In this document: one piece after another, positions 31,301-35,370 of the stretch
How positions within the stretch are numbered: the stretch's first letter is position 1
Layout: each line of letters starts with the position of its first letter
Origin: Symsagittifera roscoffensis
Taxonomy: Eukaryota; Xenacoelomorpha; Acoela; Convolutidae
DNA: 64,000 nt
NCBI RefSeq assembly: GCF_963678635.1
Contig: NC_087066.1
Coordinates: 4,776,485 to 4,840,484 of the forward strand
Direction: 5' to 3'
The notes under the pieces: generated by a model
The model's input: the letters and a program-made list of their open reading frames with translations, nothing else
The model's database searches: none
What the model was told of the DNA's origin: nothing
Program-made: the position numbers and the translations under genes

Positions 31301-33441
31301 AAAGCTGAACTGAGAGCCCAAATGTATCTAATTGAGAAAGAGAAGAAACAAATGAATACTATGAAGGCATCACATGACGCACAACTCAATGCATACTCAG
31401 TGCAAGTGGATCACCTGAAACAACTTCTGGAACAGCAGAAAATAAACAACAACAACAACAGCAGTAATGGACAGTCTGGAGACAACCAGATTAAACAGGG
31501 GGGTTCAACTGGAAGCGACTCTGGGGTTGGGGGGACCAGCCAGAAGCCGAAAATGGGGTCCACTTCGTCCAGTCACAGTTACCAGGGCAGTGCCACTGGG
31601 ATCAAAGGTCAAACAGGTGTGGGAGGGTTCTCGCAGAGTCCAAGAAGTGCCTTTTCTACTTTGAGCTCATCAGCCAGTGCTTCCAAAGTGAGTAATTTGA
31701 TTAATTGCCGTCAGAAAGCACCAAGTTGTGATTTTTTTGTCTCAGTTGGTAGAAAAACTAAAATTTTGAAAATTTCAAAAAAAGCAGTAGCTTAGAAATA
31801 ATTGTTCTGAAGTTAAGAGGAAGTTTCAACGCAGAGTTTGAGGTAATCTAAAATGGTAGTTGTTCAACAGTGGAAAGATAAAAGTAAATGTGTCTGATTT
31901 CAGAGTGAACCGGTATCTGGTTCAGAACACAATTCTTCCTTCTCAGCCAACGCTGTCAACAACTCCAACTCTTCCACTACTCCAATTATCACTCTGGAAC
32001 AACTCAGCTCAGTGGCTGGAGGGCGACTGGGTTCATCTGCAGGTGGCCCCTCTTCACCTGCCAATAGAGGTCACAGTGGGGTCATGCATTCGGAGAGGTT
32101 ATTTAAAAACTTTAATACAGGCCAGTTTGCGCAAAACAGGCAATTTCTATCTGTTTCACGGAGCTCGGAACTGCTAAATGACGAGTAAAATATAAAGTGA
32201 AGATTACAAGTTTTGACGCTTCTTCAGTCAAAAGTTTTTGCAACTAGGATTTGATCATTTTGTATGGAACGCAGCGGCTTTATTTTAGATGTTATTTATA
32301 TTTGCATAAGAATTGGTCATAGGTAAGATTTCTCAAGCGGTGACTACGGATAATGGAATGCTATGAAAAAATATACTTGGCATGTATTGGATCAACGAAT
32401 TGGTGTTTTCGTGCTCTCAAGAAAGTTATTCAGAACCTCTGAAACTGACTTCTGAGGAAGTTTTTTTTTGCAATTTTCGACCGGACTGAAAAAATATTGA
32501 TATTGAACCTCGAAGTCATGGTGGAGAGGGTCAATTAAGAATTAAGATTTACATGTGTTGCTATCAGTTTTGTGTTATCAGATCGAACTCGCAGCAGCAG
32601 ACATCAGTGGCGTCTGCAGCAGTGGAGATTGCGGCGGCTAAGAAGCGGGAGGAGAAGCTGAAGGGGAGGATGGAGGAGTTGGTGAGTGCCCTGGACACTC
32701 TGTCCAAACACTGCGAGGTCAAGGACAGACACAGTGCAGAGTACATGGCAGATCTCAAACGTGCTAACAGGTGAGAGAGATCATTCACAACACCTCACAA
32801 CTGCAGGCTTAAGAATAAGTGGCATTACACAATTGCATAACAGGCCAAAAAACAGCGTGTTGATGAAGACGAAGATGAAAGGTTTTCTTAATATTGATGA
32901 AAAGATGGACAGAAAGATGAAGAACGTTGATTATGCATAGATGCATTTCATTATCAACACATTAATGGGAGCTGGAATTGTACCGTTGAATGAGCCGTAA
33001 AGTCGGAAGGACTGAATGCTTTATTTTTCAGCTTTATGCAAGTCAAATATTCGTCAAATCAAAGACTTCATTAAGTGGGTTTTCGACAGTGTGCACATCG
33101 GTTTCGTTGACTGGAAGAATATGAAAAATATCATTTCACATAGCTTCGAAGTCTCTAAAATAGGAAAGGTATTAATAAAATAAAGATTTAGTGATTTAAG
33201 GTGTCTTTATCCGTTTTATTACTTGAATATATTGTGTTGTTGTAGTGCTTTAATCTCGGCCTACGACAAAGCTAAGAAGAAACACTCGTCCAGACTGAAG
33301 AAGTTGGAGTGTCAGATGAAGGCGATCTGCGAGAGACACGAGACCACTGTGAAAGTGCTCAGACAGAGAATCAATCTTCTAGAGGAGGGGGAGAGAGTGA
33401 AGCAGAACATCAGCAGTCCCCCCAGTGAAACTTCTCTATAG
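7126..33441 (+). CDS. MCC: MCC family coiled-coil scaffold protein, multi-exon gene (span of traced exons)
   Basis: MCC-family proteins are cytoplasmic/cortical coiled-coil scaffolds linked to Wnt signalling, migration and polarity, with a PDZ-binding C terminus. The identification rests on several exons matching human MCC in order, as I recall it: QRYEERITELHAVI (14.5 kb), the MCC/USHBP1 PDZ-binding-domain block with LCGKYESNTTALKIALDYSD (28.2 kb), LRDYIRQLKTE (29.9 kb), VELESIYMDPEF (30.7 kb), AELRAQMYLIEKEKK (31.3 kb), AYDKAKKKH and RLKKLECQM (33.3 kb), and the terminal SETSL. Exon phases agree at every junction from 9558 to the stop. From 9322 about 1,600 codons are traced, much longer than human MCC (829 or about 1,019 residues). 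The excess is low-complexity Ser/Asn/Gly-rich sequence in central exons. EF hands known from the long human isoform are not seen; upstream exons may lie outside the window. One intron contains a LINE. Confidence 0.93.
7555..7860 (+). repeat. Repeat family A (MITE-like) copy, 3'-truncated
   Basis: Starts CTGAACGTAGTGAAGACTC and contains the family blocks 'tcgcggtttgaa', 'aaggcaaattccactatcgaacag' and 'ttgcctattgttatag'. It is cut off where repeat B2 begins, which suggests nesting of B into A. Confidence 0.7.
7861..8170 (+). repeat. Repeat family B, copy B2 (both ends present)
   Basis: Starts CTACCACAAATAATCATCGG with 'gagtgatatatcatattaaagc', the same start as copies at 46.14 and 46.78 kb. 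It ends with the hairpin block at 8126-8170 (TGGTCGGAACATTCTGTG, CTACTTGCACAG, CCGGTTATCC). At about 310 bp it is shorter than B3/B4, so internally deleted. Confidence 0.75.
9322..9558 (+). CDS. MCC: MCC-like gene, exon (basic, Ser-rich)
   Basis: The open frame runs from an acceptor GCGGAAG to a donor GACT|GTAAAT. It encodes TMNLHPRSSTTAQKVNGRK and ends SEEISRMYQD. Its phase-1 end fits exactly the phase-1 start of the next exon at 10630. The acceptor is weak (short pyrimidine tract), so the 5' boundary is uncertain; an in-frame stop at 9291-9293 prevents a much earlier start. Confidence 0.6.
9559..10629. other. Intron, nothing recognised
   Basis: AT-rich intron sequence. A short SINE-tail-like 'tgcttcgcctagcttcgttc' lies at about 10073-10092. 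No gene or clear repeat end seen. Confidence 0.4.
10630..11042 (+). CDS. MCC: MCC-like gene, exon (Ser/Pro-rich)
   Basis: Acceptor TTTTTGCTAG, donor ATTGAG|GTGAGA. In phase 1, out phase 0. It encodes ASDSSSTSSRENIPATSQDL, then a Pro/Asn-rich stretch, and ends SYCLTEGETCAEIE. The phase-0 end matches the next exon at 12350. No domain recognised; probably disordered. An alternative donor CTGAAG|GTGAAA lies 21 bases upstream. Confidence 0.75.
11043..12349. other. Intron with minisatellite and B-end remnant
   Basis: Contains a diverged family-B end at 11841-11871 (ATTCTATGCGACTTGCACAATA) and the TTACGAATTGTCG minisatellite listed separately. An exon-like open stretch at 11434 was considered and rejected. 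Confidence 0.4.
12125..12270. repeat. Minisatellite, TTACGAATTGTCG-type units
   Basis: About eight imperfect units of TGTTACGAATTGTCG(T/C), roughly 15-22 bases apart, with substitutions (tcgcgaattgtcg, tgatacaaattgtcc). Reverse-complement relatives (gcgacaaatcgtaac) occur just upstream at about 12012-12030. Confidence 0.7.
12350..12460 (+). CDS. MCC: MCC-like gene, coiled-coil exon
   Basis: Acceptor GTGTTGCAG, donor TTAGAG|GTAACA, phase 0 at both ends, 37 codons. It encodes MKQDEQMDCKWRVQQKMASE followed by KSELEKRLLQLE, a heptad-like start of the first MCC coiled coil (human equivalent region begins ...LNKRLQQTERERDLLEKKL). Confidence 0.88.
12528..12600. repeat. Inverted-repeat hairpin in intron
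   Basis: GATCGGAACAA at about 12529 faces TTGTTCCGACC at about 12575-12585. Immediately after lies a perfect 7-bp palindrome CCACTCT-cag-AGAGTGG (12584-12600). The left arm resembles a diverged repeat-B end (GGTCGGAACA...CTGTG...GCACA), so this may be a remnant. Confidence 0.5.
12800..13115 (+). repeat. Repeat family A fragments (3' ends)
   Basis: Two 3' ends of family A: 'cttgcgttcattgccttttccaactgtctgttggctatg' at 12819-12857 and 'attcatttactctgttccaattatctgttggctatg' at about 13070-13105. The core block 'gatccagttttctcaaaatggg' lies between them. Confidence 0.65.
13116..14420. other. Intron, nothing recognised
   Basis: AT-rich intron sequence. A GC-richer stretch at 14150-14300 has short open frames on both strands but no splice-site pair and no family match. 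Confidence 0.4.
14421..14563 (+). CDS. MCC: MCC-like gene, coiled-coil exon (YEERITEL)
   Basis: Acceptor TTTTGTTTAG, donor ATCAG|GTAGCT; in phase 0, out phase 2. It encodes REKSSLQSELETRLESQ then RYEERITELHAVIFDINKRY and DQLHGDTIR. This aligns without gaps with human MCC RYEERITELHSVIAELNKK...LQGTTIR, the strongest N-terminal evidence for orthology. Confidence 0.96.
14683..15000 (+). repeat. Repeat family A remnant
   Basis: Diverged family-A core: 'ggcggttttaaattaggttttgttttaagttcactccaaattcatttgctgaaag', 'aaggcgaattactgtctccaac'. A later core block ('gtgtcaatcataaattgttcttaaaattcaaaaagc') reappears at 15387 after the hAT-like copy, suggesting the hAT element inserted into this copy. Confidence 0.55.
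15003..15371 (-). mobile_element. Non-autonomous hAT-like MITE, copy 2 (eroded)
   Basis: Matches copy 3 (43.52-43.92 kb) in the same orientation: 'cgagctctcc', 'gccgcaggcaaattttt', 'cactttttggaaaa', 'ggcgcctttagaaa', 'ggaccctttgggtcggcagg..gtcgaat'. The terminal CAGNGGCGGATC sequences are lost at both ends. It ends in a G-rich then C-rich tract (15319-15362). Confidence 0.7.
15537..15594 (+). promoter_or_regulatory. Predicted stem structure in LINE 5' leader
   Basis: CCGGAT at about 15537-15542 can pair with ATCCGG at about 15589-15594. Between them CCCTT (about 15563) can pair with AAGGG (about 15575). Such a closed structure near the 5' end could be an internal promoter, a ribozyme-like fold or chance. 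No known ribozyme consensus was matched. Confidence 0.35.
15644..15799 (+). repeat. LINE 5' UTR hairpin boxes 1-3
   Basis: Three copies of CCAGCTCATTTTAGAGCGG followed by (A/T)AxGAC, at 15644, 15706 and 15773 (spacings 62 and 67). Each can fold as GCTC-atttta-GAGC. In box 1 the stem reads GAGT, keeping a G-U pair. They end 28 bases before the ORF1 start at 15827. Confidence 0.85.
15827..16606 (+). CDS. LINE ORF1: PHD-finger, RRM-like nucleic-acid-binding protein
   Basis: 259 residues. The N terminus has the Cys4-His-Cys3 pattern of a PHD-type zinc finger: C5, C8, C19, C22, H27, C30, C47, C50. A short Leu/Glu-rich helix (about 65-90) follows, then a basic Ser-rich linker (KRKGSKDRNDRRPKK). 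From about residue 170 comes an RRM-like fold region starting RHLYVGRI and ending INRYYLDAEA. PHD fingers in ORF1 are known from CR1-like elements. ORF1 proteins bind the element's RNA. The start follows hairpin box 3. The next ORF begins 39 bases after the stop. The frame is intact. Confidence 0.88.
   Translation: MSLHCTVCQNALTNQSVKCVGCQASAHSACIGLNTADKVVGHIEWSCPDCGTCKRDLFRVIDERRQELFSIKTMAQDVHELKSELLSLKQYREPSSIIEKNKTNYAGAAKFNLNSSAFIRNARESVSSEAGSSRVTKRKGSKDRNDRRPKKPLITGEVVTEALKGVEKPPPRRHLYVGRIKQTNDETDIVAWCQSKGFPLNHIREITKENSRHKSFHCVFDGEHATIIDQPNSWPENVVINRYYLDAEARTWLRTLKSD
16646..17275 (+). CDS. LINE ORF2 N-terminal part: APE-type endonuclease
   Basis: 209 residues with all expected apurinic-endonuclease motifs in order: N7 (INIRSL), E34 (ITETWL), GGGVAI, IYRPPSGN, GDFNLDL, LDLIICSN and a final SDHH. 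This enzyme nicks the target DNA for target-primed reverse transcription. The frame ends one residue after SDHH at a TGA, and the matching downstream sequence continues in the -1 frame from 17272. In related elements the endonuclease and RT form one protein, so this is probably a one-base loss. Programmed frameshifting at this point is less likely. Confidence 0.9.
   Translation: MKVGVINIRSLAKKVNQIQSILAIEQVDILIITETWLKPDTEYILNQCIDSSNEYRYHHVSRTAKIGGGVAIISREELQGERILSHLSDDGDFLVITVVTRKVKITIAAIYRPPSGNYNEFFNELTENILASSIETQLLLLGDFNLDLENRRCAKSNTFCSILLEYNLEQIVKKATHEYGKILDLIICSNPELCSPVRNEHVEYSDHHR
17272..19473 (+). CDS. LINE ORF2 C-terminal part: reverse transcriptase
   Basis: About 733 residues with no ATG at the start, as expected for a frame separated from its endonuclease by an indel. 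RT motifs in order: LNSYRPIANLMFISKVFER (finger), DEHQSAYRKHFSTETALL, motif A LDLSAAFDTIDH (D359, D365), motif B GVPQGSLLGPLLF, motif C YADD (449-452), motif D LMLNESKSQV, motif E SLGCLID. After it come LDYCNSLYSSLP, YLHDLHWLPI and HWNSLP, typical of the CR1/L2 group thumb and C terminus. All three catalytic aspartates are present. ORF3 starts about 11 bases after the stop. Confidence 0.95.
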   Translation: MTFTYEIAIQRKDKTRLTIYDWNNTDWKHLETEIDQNLILNMNTNDPNEMAEIFIEILQLLKTDYVPTKTKVVKNRFCNFYDKELADVKRKRRKLERVMRVNPGLENETAFKEYLKKCKDLFREKKLIYFSRRFELSNSHSLKFRELKRLAGEKQQNVLPLIYSSDYELAENFNQFFIQKVRNLVANVKSNGISPPLFAFTAVSSFQFQYVTIDELEEAVRMVSNANSREDILKTIDMKRIAHSWKDYFIIMINNCIDQSKFPKCLKRAVITPLLKDHKLDQNVLNSYRPIANLMFISKVFERILYKQLDQYLSSYNLLDEHQSAYRKHFSTETALLKTTDDLLTSLDNKRQVILIALDLSAAFDTIDHKTLRKIMKNRIGMTNDAVDLILSYLENRTQIVAINDVLWNSQELEFGVPQGSLLGPLLFSIYLTPLTDIIGSTKYSYQVYADDTTLYCEIKNESELAEIERSLVIISNWFSSMGLMLNESKSQVINLATSKSKGLTNGSLLIGNSTVKLMKSTENSVKSLGCLIDRSLSLKKQIDSVCGASYHSLRKLYSIRFYLDFENRNMLARMLVLSRLDYCNSLYSSLPNYLLYKLQKVQNSACRFVFGLKKSTSITPYLHDLHWLPIKSRVIFKVLTIVHKCIFNPQIVPSYLSKYFSLQKSSSRFSERTMVIKKPLVNTNYGKRTFRFAAAHHWNSLPCNLKLPNETEFRKQLKTYLFNQYYYETCFS
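19485..20130 (+). pseudogene. LINE ORF3: SGNH-type esterase placed 3' of the RT (broken)
   Basis: Starts with an ATG at 19485, eleven bases after the RT stop. SGNH hydrolase blocks are present in order. Block I is AVLGSSLV with the candidate nucleophile serine, block II is a PGG at about 19684, block III is MGGTNN (about 19765), and block V is DGLHPTANG with the Asp/His pair (about 20019-20045). The C terminus is an Arg-rich tail. It is broken by an in-frame TAG at 19644-19646 just after block I and by a frameshift in a CTCTCTC run at about 19692-19700. Esterase domains are known in ORF1 of CR1-like elements; a separate ORF after the RT is not an arrangement I know. Confidence 0.8.
20136..20261 (+). 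repeat. LINE 3' UTR hairpin boxes 4-6
   Basis: Box 4 (20136) and box 5 (20198) repeat the 5' UTR box CCAGCTCATTTTAGAG(C/T)GGG, again 62 bases apart. Box 6 (about 20239) is degenerate but keeps CTCATCTTTAGCGG followed by AACGAC, the same downstream extension as box 3. The stem change in box 5 (GAGT) keeps a G-U pair. Confidence 0.85.
20342..20362 (+). repeat. LINE terminal TGA microsatellite
   Basis: Seven TGA/GAT units directly after the 3' UTR, typical of CR1/L2-type 3' ends. Family-A-like sequence begins within about 30 bases. Confidence 0.8.
20390..21190 (+). repeat. Repeat family A, two to three adjacent copies
   Basis: The first copy (about 20390-20700) has 'catttcgcggtttgg', 'aaggcaaactccaccattgaacc' and 'gatttcccagcggataa'. 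The second (about 20703-21040) starts 'gatgaaagtctctcagactcttata' and ends 'gcattcattggaacttttccaactgtctgttggctatg'. A third 3' end lies at about 21150-21185. Confidence 0.7.
21190..22006. other. Intron, nothing recognised
   Basis: Holds a solo family-A start 'gccaatgaacgtagtgtagatgcttggataggtcgtgatg' at about 21204-21242. Otherwise unremarkable AT-rich sequence up to the acceptor at 22006. Confidence 0.4.
22007..22509 (+). CDS. MCC: MCC-like gene, long low-complexity exon
   Basis: Acceptor GTCCGTTTAG, donor TTAAAG|GTGCGC; in phase 2, out phase 1. It begins REEDEEFLEEVDEENEDAAS, the position of human IREEDEYSEL. It then runs into Ser/Asn/Pro/Thr-rich sequence (SNSSSSAPPPSH and similar) with no counterpart in human MCC that I recall. 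The exon follows the LINE-bearing intron. Confidence 0.92.
22510..22953. other. Intron
   Basis: Short AT-rich intron with GTGCGC donor and CGCCTTAG acceptor; no other feature seen. Confidence 0.6.
22954..23103 (+). CDS. MCC: MCC-like gene, exon (Gly-rich)
   Basis: Acceptor CGCCTTAG (an alternative CAG lies three bases on, changing nothing in frame), donor TTGG|GTGAGT; phase 1 to phase 1. It encodes GISTQRSSPIASGNQKGNK and GGGHRPMEFAGGANRTGDPY. No domain recognised. Confidence 0.82.
23563..23877 (+). CDS. MCC: MCC-like gene, exon (His/Asn- and Cys/Asp-rich)
   Basis: Acceptor CGCATTAG, donor AACG|GTGAGT; phase 1 to phase 1. It encodes ETCSTSTHCCCESPYNS, a His/Asn run (NNTHNNHHNHHELE) and a Cys/Asp cluster (DCCDNKTANEFDDDNCCC). 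It ends in acidic NVNSDDESN. The reading frame would continue to a stop at 23922 if not spliced, so a short isoform is conceivable. No family match. Confidence 0.82.
23878..25243. other. Intron, nothing firm
   Basis: An exon-like patch at 24670-24721 ends CCCAG|GTAAAC, but no acceptor gives an open frame with the flanking phases, so it was not called. Confidence 0.45.
25244..25413 (+). CDS. MCC: MCC-like gene, exon (acidic)
   Basis: Acceptor CTTTTTGCAG, donor GCCATG|GTAGGA; phase 1 in, phase 0 out. It encodes DDRLTPDAFSGTAEGERMN and ends MDDDSLILAIERQTAM. Joins in frame to both neighbours. Confidence 0.88.
25580..25748 (+). mobile_element. tRNA-derived SINE-like element
   Basis: A tRNA-like head at 25662-25740 has an A-box-like TTGGTCCGTTGGTAAC and a B box GGTTCGAATCT, followed by a T7 run (a Pol III terminator). 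The stems pair poorly, so it is not a functional tRNA. The left flank 'acgataagcaagggtattgcaat' is shared with 3697-3720. Confidence 0.55.
25749..26430. other. Intron, SINE-tail hairpin only
   Basis: A hairpin-tail match 'gcaagtgatgctcagcttcgcctgtgttta' lies at about 26328-26357. Nothing else recognised. Confidence 0.4.
26431..26859 (+). mobile_element. Repeat family A: best full-length MITE-like copy
   Basis: Begins AAGAGTCGATGAACG and ends CGTTCATTGACTCTTTT; the two ends are inverted repeats over 15 bases with one mismatch. The 5' end also folds on itself (AAGAGTC...GACTCTT). Length 429 bp, no coding capacity. About ten relatives lie in the window. The family is followed by a conserved CCAAC-tgtct-GTTGG hairpin just outside the end, here altered. 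Confidence 0.75.
26941..27324 (+). CDS. MCC: MCC-like gene, coiled-coil exon
   Basis: Acceptor GTATTGTAG, donor CTAAGT|GTGAGT; phase 0 both ends, 128 codons. Ser/Thr-rich start, then strong coiled coil: NEVISNLDSQLNKCKKENEE and LRRQLSVIEVEKRDLEKRLE. It corresponds to the human segment around LREENESLTAML...RVRELQTRL. Confidence 0.92.
27521..27622 (+). CDS. MCC: MCC-like gene, exon (Gly/Pro-rich)
   Basis: Acceptor CATGTTTCAG, donor GAAAAT|GTAAGA; phase 0 both ends, 34 codons: SATAGVGSKVVGAGPLPSG then PPPLLPPRNGSASEN. Same position as the Ser/Pro linker of human MCC. Confidence 0.88.
27858..28425 (+). CDS. MCC: MCC-like gene, exon with MCC/USHBP1 PDZ-binding domain
   Basis: Acceptor TTTGTTTCAG, donor CTAG|GTTAGA; in phase 0, out phase 1, 189 codons. 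It starts ISKLSSKPSNTSDSSRS (human KVKLSKTRSESSSS), then an Asn run. The conserved block follows: ELELQLNKSVSKVDRIQSEV, DLLQLTLEESKSTSERLALL, CGKYESNTTALKIALDYSD, LCVEALESLLALGSS. It aligns without gaps with human LTITLEECKSNAERMSMLVGKYESNATALRLALQYSEQCIEAYELLLAL. Confidence 0.97.
28747..28950 (+). CDS. MCC: MCC-like gene, exon
   Basis: Acceptor ATCTGTGTAG, donor GGAG|GTATGC; phase 1 both ends. It encodes GEFSDCEDEYAMLGIKSYVA then RHAETVAKTILSHLDTTFAK. This parallels human ...DCRKTAENAAKALLMKLD. Confidence 0.92.
29275..29410 (+). CDS. MCC: MCC-like gene, exon (Ser/Gly-rich)
   Basis: Acceptor GTGGTCATAG, donor ACAAG|GTATCT; in phase 1, out phase 2. It encodes MDSLSPSKGGLATGGSGLDR and ends DDCSSQDRTR. 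It occupies the place of the human ...WESLSSNSH linker. Confidence 0.88.
29411..29842. other. Intron
   Basis: Short AT-rich intron; no feature seen. Confidence 0.6.
29843..29964 (+). CDS. MCC: MCC-like gene, exon (LRDYIRQLK)
   Basis: Acceptor TTGTGTTCAG, donor ACAG|GTAATA; in phase 2, out phase 1. It encodes STTSSTNSATSVESDWSKLD and ENRLRDYIRQLKTETTQVRL, matching human TSTTSSTAS...EQRLKDYIQQLKNDRAAVKL. Confidence 0.97.
30118..30545 (+). mobile_element. Repeat family A: full-length MITE-like copy
   Basis: Starts AAGAGTAATGAATGTGGTG and ends GCGTTCATTACTCTTTT; inverted-repeat ends (AAGAGTAATGAA against TTCATTACTCTTTT). 428 bp, the same length as the 26.43-kb copy. Followed by 'ccaactatcactcggctatg'. 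Confidence 0.75.
30696..30964 (+). CDS. MCC: MCC-like gene, exon (ELESIYMDP)
   Basis: Acceptor ACTGTGTTTAG, donor CTCAAG|GTGAAT; in phase 1, out phase 0. It starts VELESIYMDPEFATQMKRKK (human LELESIHIDPLSYDVKPR), contains an expanded Gln run (QQQLLLYQQQQQQMN) and ends QRQDLEYAVLTQELMTLK (human SQRLDLENAVLMQELMAMK). Confidence 0.97.
31295..31687 (+). CDS. MCC: MCC-like gene, coiled-coil exon (EKAELRAQMYL)
   Basis: Acceptor TTTGTTTTTTAG, donor TCCAAA|GTGAGT; phase 0 both ends, 131 codons. EEKAELRAQMYLIEKEKKQM and YSVQVDHLKQLLEQQK match human EEMAELKAQLYLLEKEKK and YLVHIEHLKSEVEEQK. A Ser/Gly-rich tail follows. Confidence 0.97.
31904..32097 (+). CDS. MCC: MCC-like gene, exon (Ser/Asn-rich linker)
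   Basis: Acceptor TCTGATTTCAG, donor GAGAG|GTTATT; in phase 0, out phase 2. It encodes SEPVSGSEHNSSFSANAVNN and TPIITLEQLSSVAGGRLGSS. Without splicing the frame runs on to a stop at about 32192, so read-through is possible but would lose the conserved C terminus. Confidence 0.85.
32098..32581. other. Intron
   Basis: No feature recognised. Confidence 0.6.
32582..32770 (+). CDS. MCC: MCC-like gene, coiled-coil exon
   Basis: Acceptor GTGTTATCAG, donor AACAG|GTGAGA; phase 2 both ends. KKREEKLKGRMEELVSALDT and DRHSAEYMADLKRAN match human RREKKLKARVQELVSALERL and QQSAEFVNDLKRAN. Confidence 0.97.
32771..33245. other. Intron
   Basis: Last intron of the MCC-like gene; no feature recognised. Confidence 0.6.
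33246..33441 (+). CDS. MCC: MCC-like gene, terminal exon with PDZ-binding ETSL
   Basis: Acceptor TGTTGTTGTAG, phase 2 in. It encodes SALISAYDKAKKKHSSRLKK, LECQMKAICERHETTVKVLR, QRINLLEE and ends SETSL then TAG. This matches human AAYEKAKKKHQNKLKKLESQ...QRIALLEE...NETSL. The Ser/Thr-X-Leu end is a class I PDZ ligand. Confidence 0.98.
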
Positions 33442-33492
33442 TGCTTATTTCTATTCGCCTTAATAATATAGGCAAATTGCAAGCAGATTAAA

Positions 33493-33498
33493 AATAAA
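33493..33498 (+). terminator. Polyadenylation signal of the MCC-like gene
   Basis: AATAAA 52 bases after the stop codon, followed within about 40 bases by T-rich sequence. A very short 3' UTR would result; later sites cannot be excluded. Confidence 0.55.
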
Positions 33499-33499
33499 C

Positions 33500-34302
33500 G
33501 AAAAGTTTTCATTTATTTAAAATTTTAAAAATGAAAAAATTCAAATATTCGAACATTTTTGAGTTGTTTAATATAAGCTATAACATGCTGTCACAAATAA
33601 CATGAACACCTGATGATTAAATGGCTTTTAATTGGTGGTTCAAAATACTTTGCTTAATCTGCTGCCGTTTGACTTCATGCATTTCACCTAAATGCAAGGC
33701 TTTCTTATAAACATCATTCAATTTCTGTTCTCTAATCGGGCCAAAGTTTTCTAAATTTTAGTTTTTCCTAATAGATCTTGATTATTTTGTGTTGTTTCGC
33801 ACTGCGATTCTATTTTGGTAATAATTTGTAATTAATTTAAGTTAGCATACATTTGATTAGTTTTAAACTTCATCTATCGAGCAAAGATTCAATTTTTGTG
33901 CGATAAGTCTGAATTCTTCCATGATTTCTATATTTTCTTTGCATTTTGTAAAAGTCTGCTGGCCGCATTACAGAAATAATTGACTTTTCCGTTGATCTTT
34001 TTTGTGGAGACATCAGTTGCTGTTTAATTGGAGGGTAAGCGTAAAGATTTGGTAAATTTATTGCTCAAGGTTTCACCCTTGGTGCCATACTACGTCGATT
34101 CCCTTACATCAGTTTTCAATAGATTACATTTGCGACATCAGCTTAGTGTATTATTACGAAATTTCTTTTTTTTTCTAACCTAACTCGCAAATAAAAGTGT
34201 TCATCAAAAGTGTTCACTTATTTGGAAATTTCACTGACGCATTGGCAATTGCAAAGAATCTGTTCTCTGCTTTGATTGTGATTGTTTTTTGGTACCTATT
34301 AA
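33500..34302. other. Intergenic, nothing recognised
   Basis: AT-rich sequence without gene or clear repeat. Confidence 0.45.
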
Positions 34303-34475
34303 GCTTCGTGGCTGAGTGCTTAGTGTTTGAGACTCTTAATCGCTAGGTCGCAGGTCCGATCTCAGATGTTGCCGAATTTTTACTAGTTTGAGGTTTATCA
34401 CTACTTATTGTTTTTTTTATAGAGCTTCTTGTCGTGTTCTGGCTAGTGTTTGTGAAGCGCAGCTTCGGCTCTCTG
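34303..34475 (+). mobile_element. tRNA-derived SINE (family S)
   Basis: A-box-like GTGGCTGAGTGCTTAG at about 34309 and a B-box-like AGGTCCGATCTC at about 34350. Ends in hairpin TGAAGCGCAGCTTCGGC (about 34452-34468) and 'tctctgt'. Same layout as 3463-3640 and 39190-39366. Confidence 0.65.
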
Positions 34476-34590
34476 TAAAAAATGCATTTCACGAAAAGTA
34501 CGCATTTTGAGGATAGAGTACGACGACAATAAAATTGACGTTCAATCAAAAGTTTCCATAGTTCTTTGAACGATTTTTCTAGTCGTTTTT

Positions 34591-34925
34591 AAGAGTCGAT
34601 TAACGTCACTTAGACTCTTATGTAGGCCGCAATTTTTTTTTTCAGTACGAAAATATGTCTAGGTTCAAATTAAGTTTTTCGCTGTTTGACTTGTGATTTT
34701 TTCAAAGTTTACTTCATTTCTTTTTTTAAAAGGAAAACGAACTACATTATCGAACAGCGAAAGTGTAAAGGTCACGAAAACTCGATCGACTCTTAAGATT
34801 TCCTAGCGAGAAGAACATTTTATCTGCAGGAATTTACTTGATCCAGTTTTCTCACATAGGGTTATTTTTATCAAAAAAGGGTCAATCAGGAATTTTTCTG
34901 AAAGAGCTTAACGCCATCTATTTTT
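34591..34925 (+). repeat. Repeat family A copy, 3'-truncated
   Basis: Starts AAGAGTCGATTAACG with its own GACTCTT partner. Internal blocks 'tcgctgtttgactt', 'aacgaactacattatcgaacagc' and 'gatccagttttctcac' follow. It is cut by the next copy. Confidence 0.7.
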
Positions 34926-35370
34926 AAAAAGTAATGAAAGTAGTGAAGACTCTTATATTGGTCTTGCAGATTTTTCTTCAGTATAAACTCCTAAAATCAT
35001 GGTGGACTTAGGTATATATGCACTTTTTGAGTTCAATTGAAATTCATCTGCTGAAATTTACTCAAAAGATTTTCAGCGGAATGAAAATTTTACCTGTTAA
35101 TCTAGTTTTCTCAAGTTGGGTTAATGCTATCAAAAAAGTGCCAATCATAAATCGTTCTAGAAATTCAAAGAGCTTAAAGGGCATCTATTTTTTTTGAAAT
35201 CGGAAAGTTGATATTTTTTCCACAAAGTGTTTTTGTTTACTTGCGTTTATTACTCTTTTCCAATCTTCGATTGGCTGTTCTTGAATTGTTTCAAAAAATT
35301 TCAGATTTTATTTATGTTTATGTGCGGTCATTGACTCTTTTCCAACTGTCTGTTGGCTACGTTCTAAATT
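34926..35370 (+). repeat. Repeat family A copy
   Basis: Starts 'aaaaagtaatgaaagtagtgaagactc' and has two 3' ends: GCGTTTATTACTCTTTT (35243-35259) and GCGGTCATTGACTCTTTTCCAACTGTCTGTTGGC (about 35326-35359). Confidence 0.7.

Noticed and set aside
33493-33700. Promoter of a downstream gene
   Set aside because: No following + strand gene is found before 41 kb, and AATAAA fits as the MCC polyadenylation signal.
34303-34375. Functional tRNA gene
   Set aside because: The A box is good, but the B box (GGTCCGATCTC) and stems are degenerate and the sequence continues into the shared SINE body.
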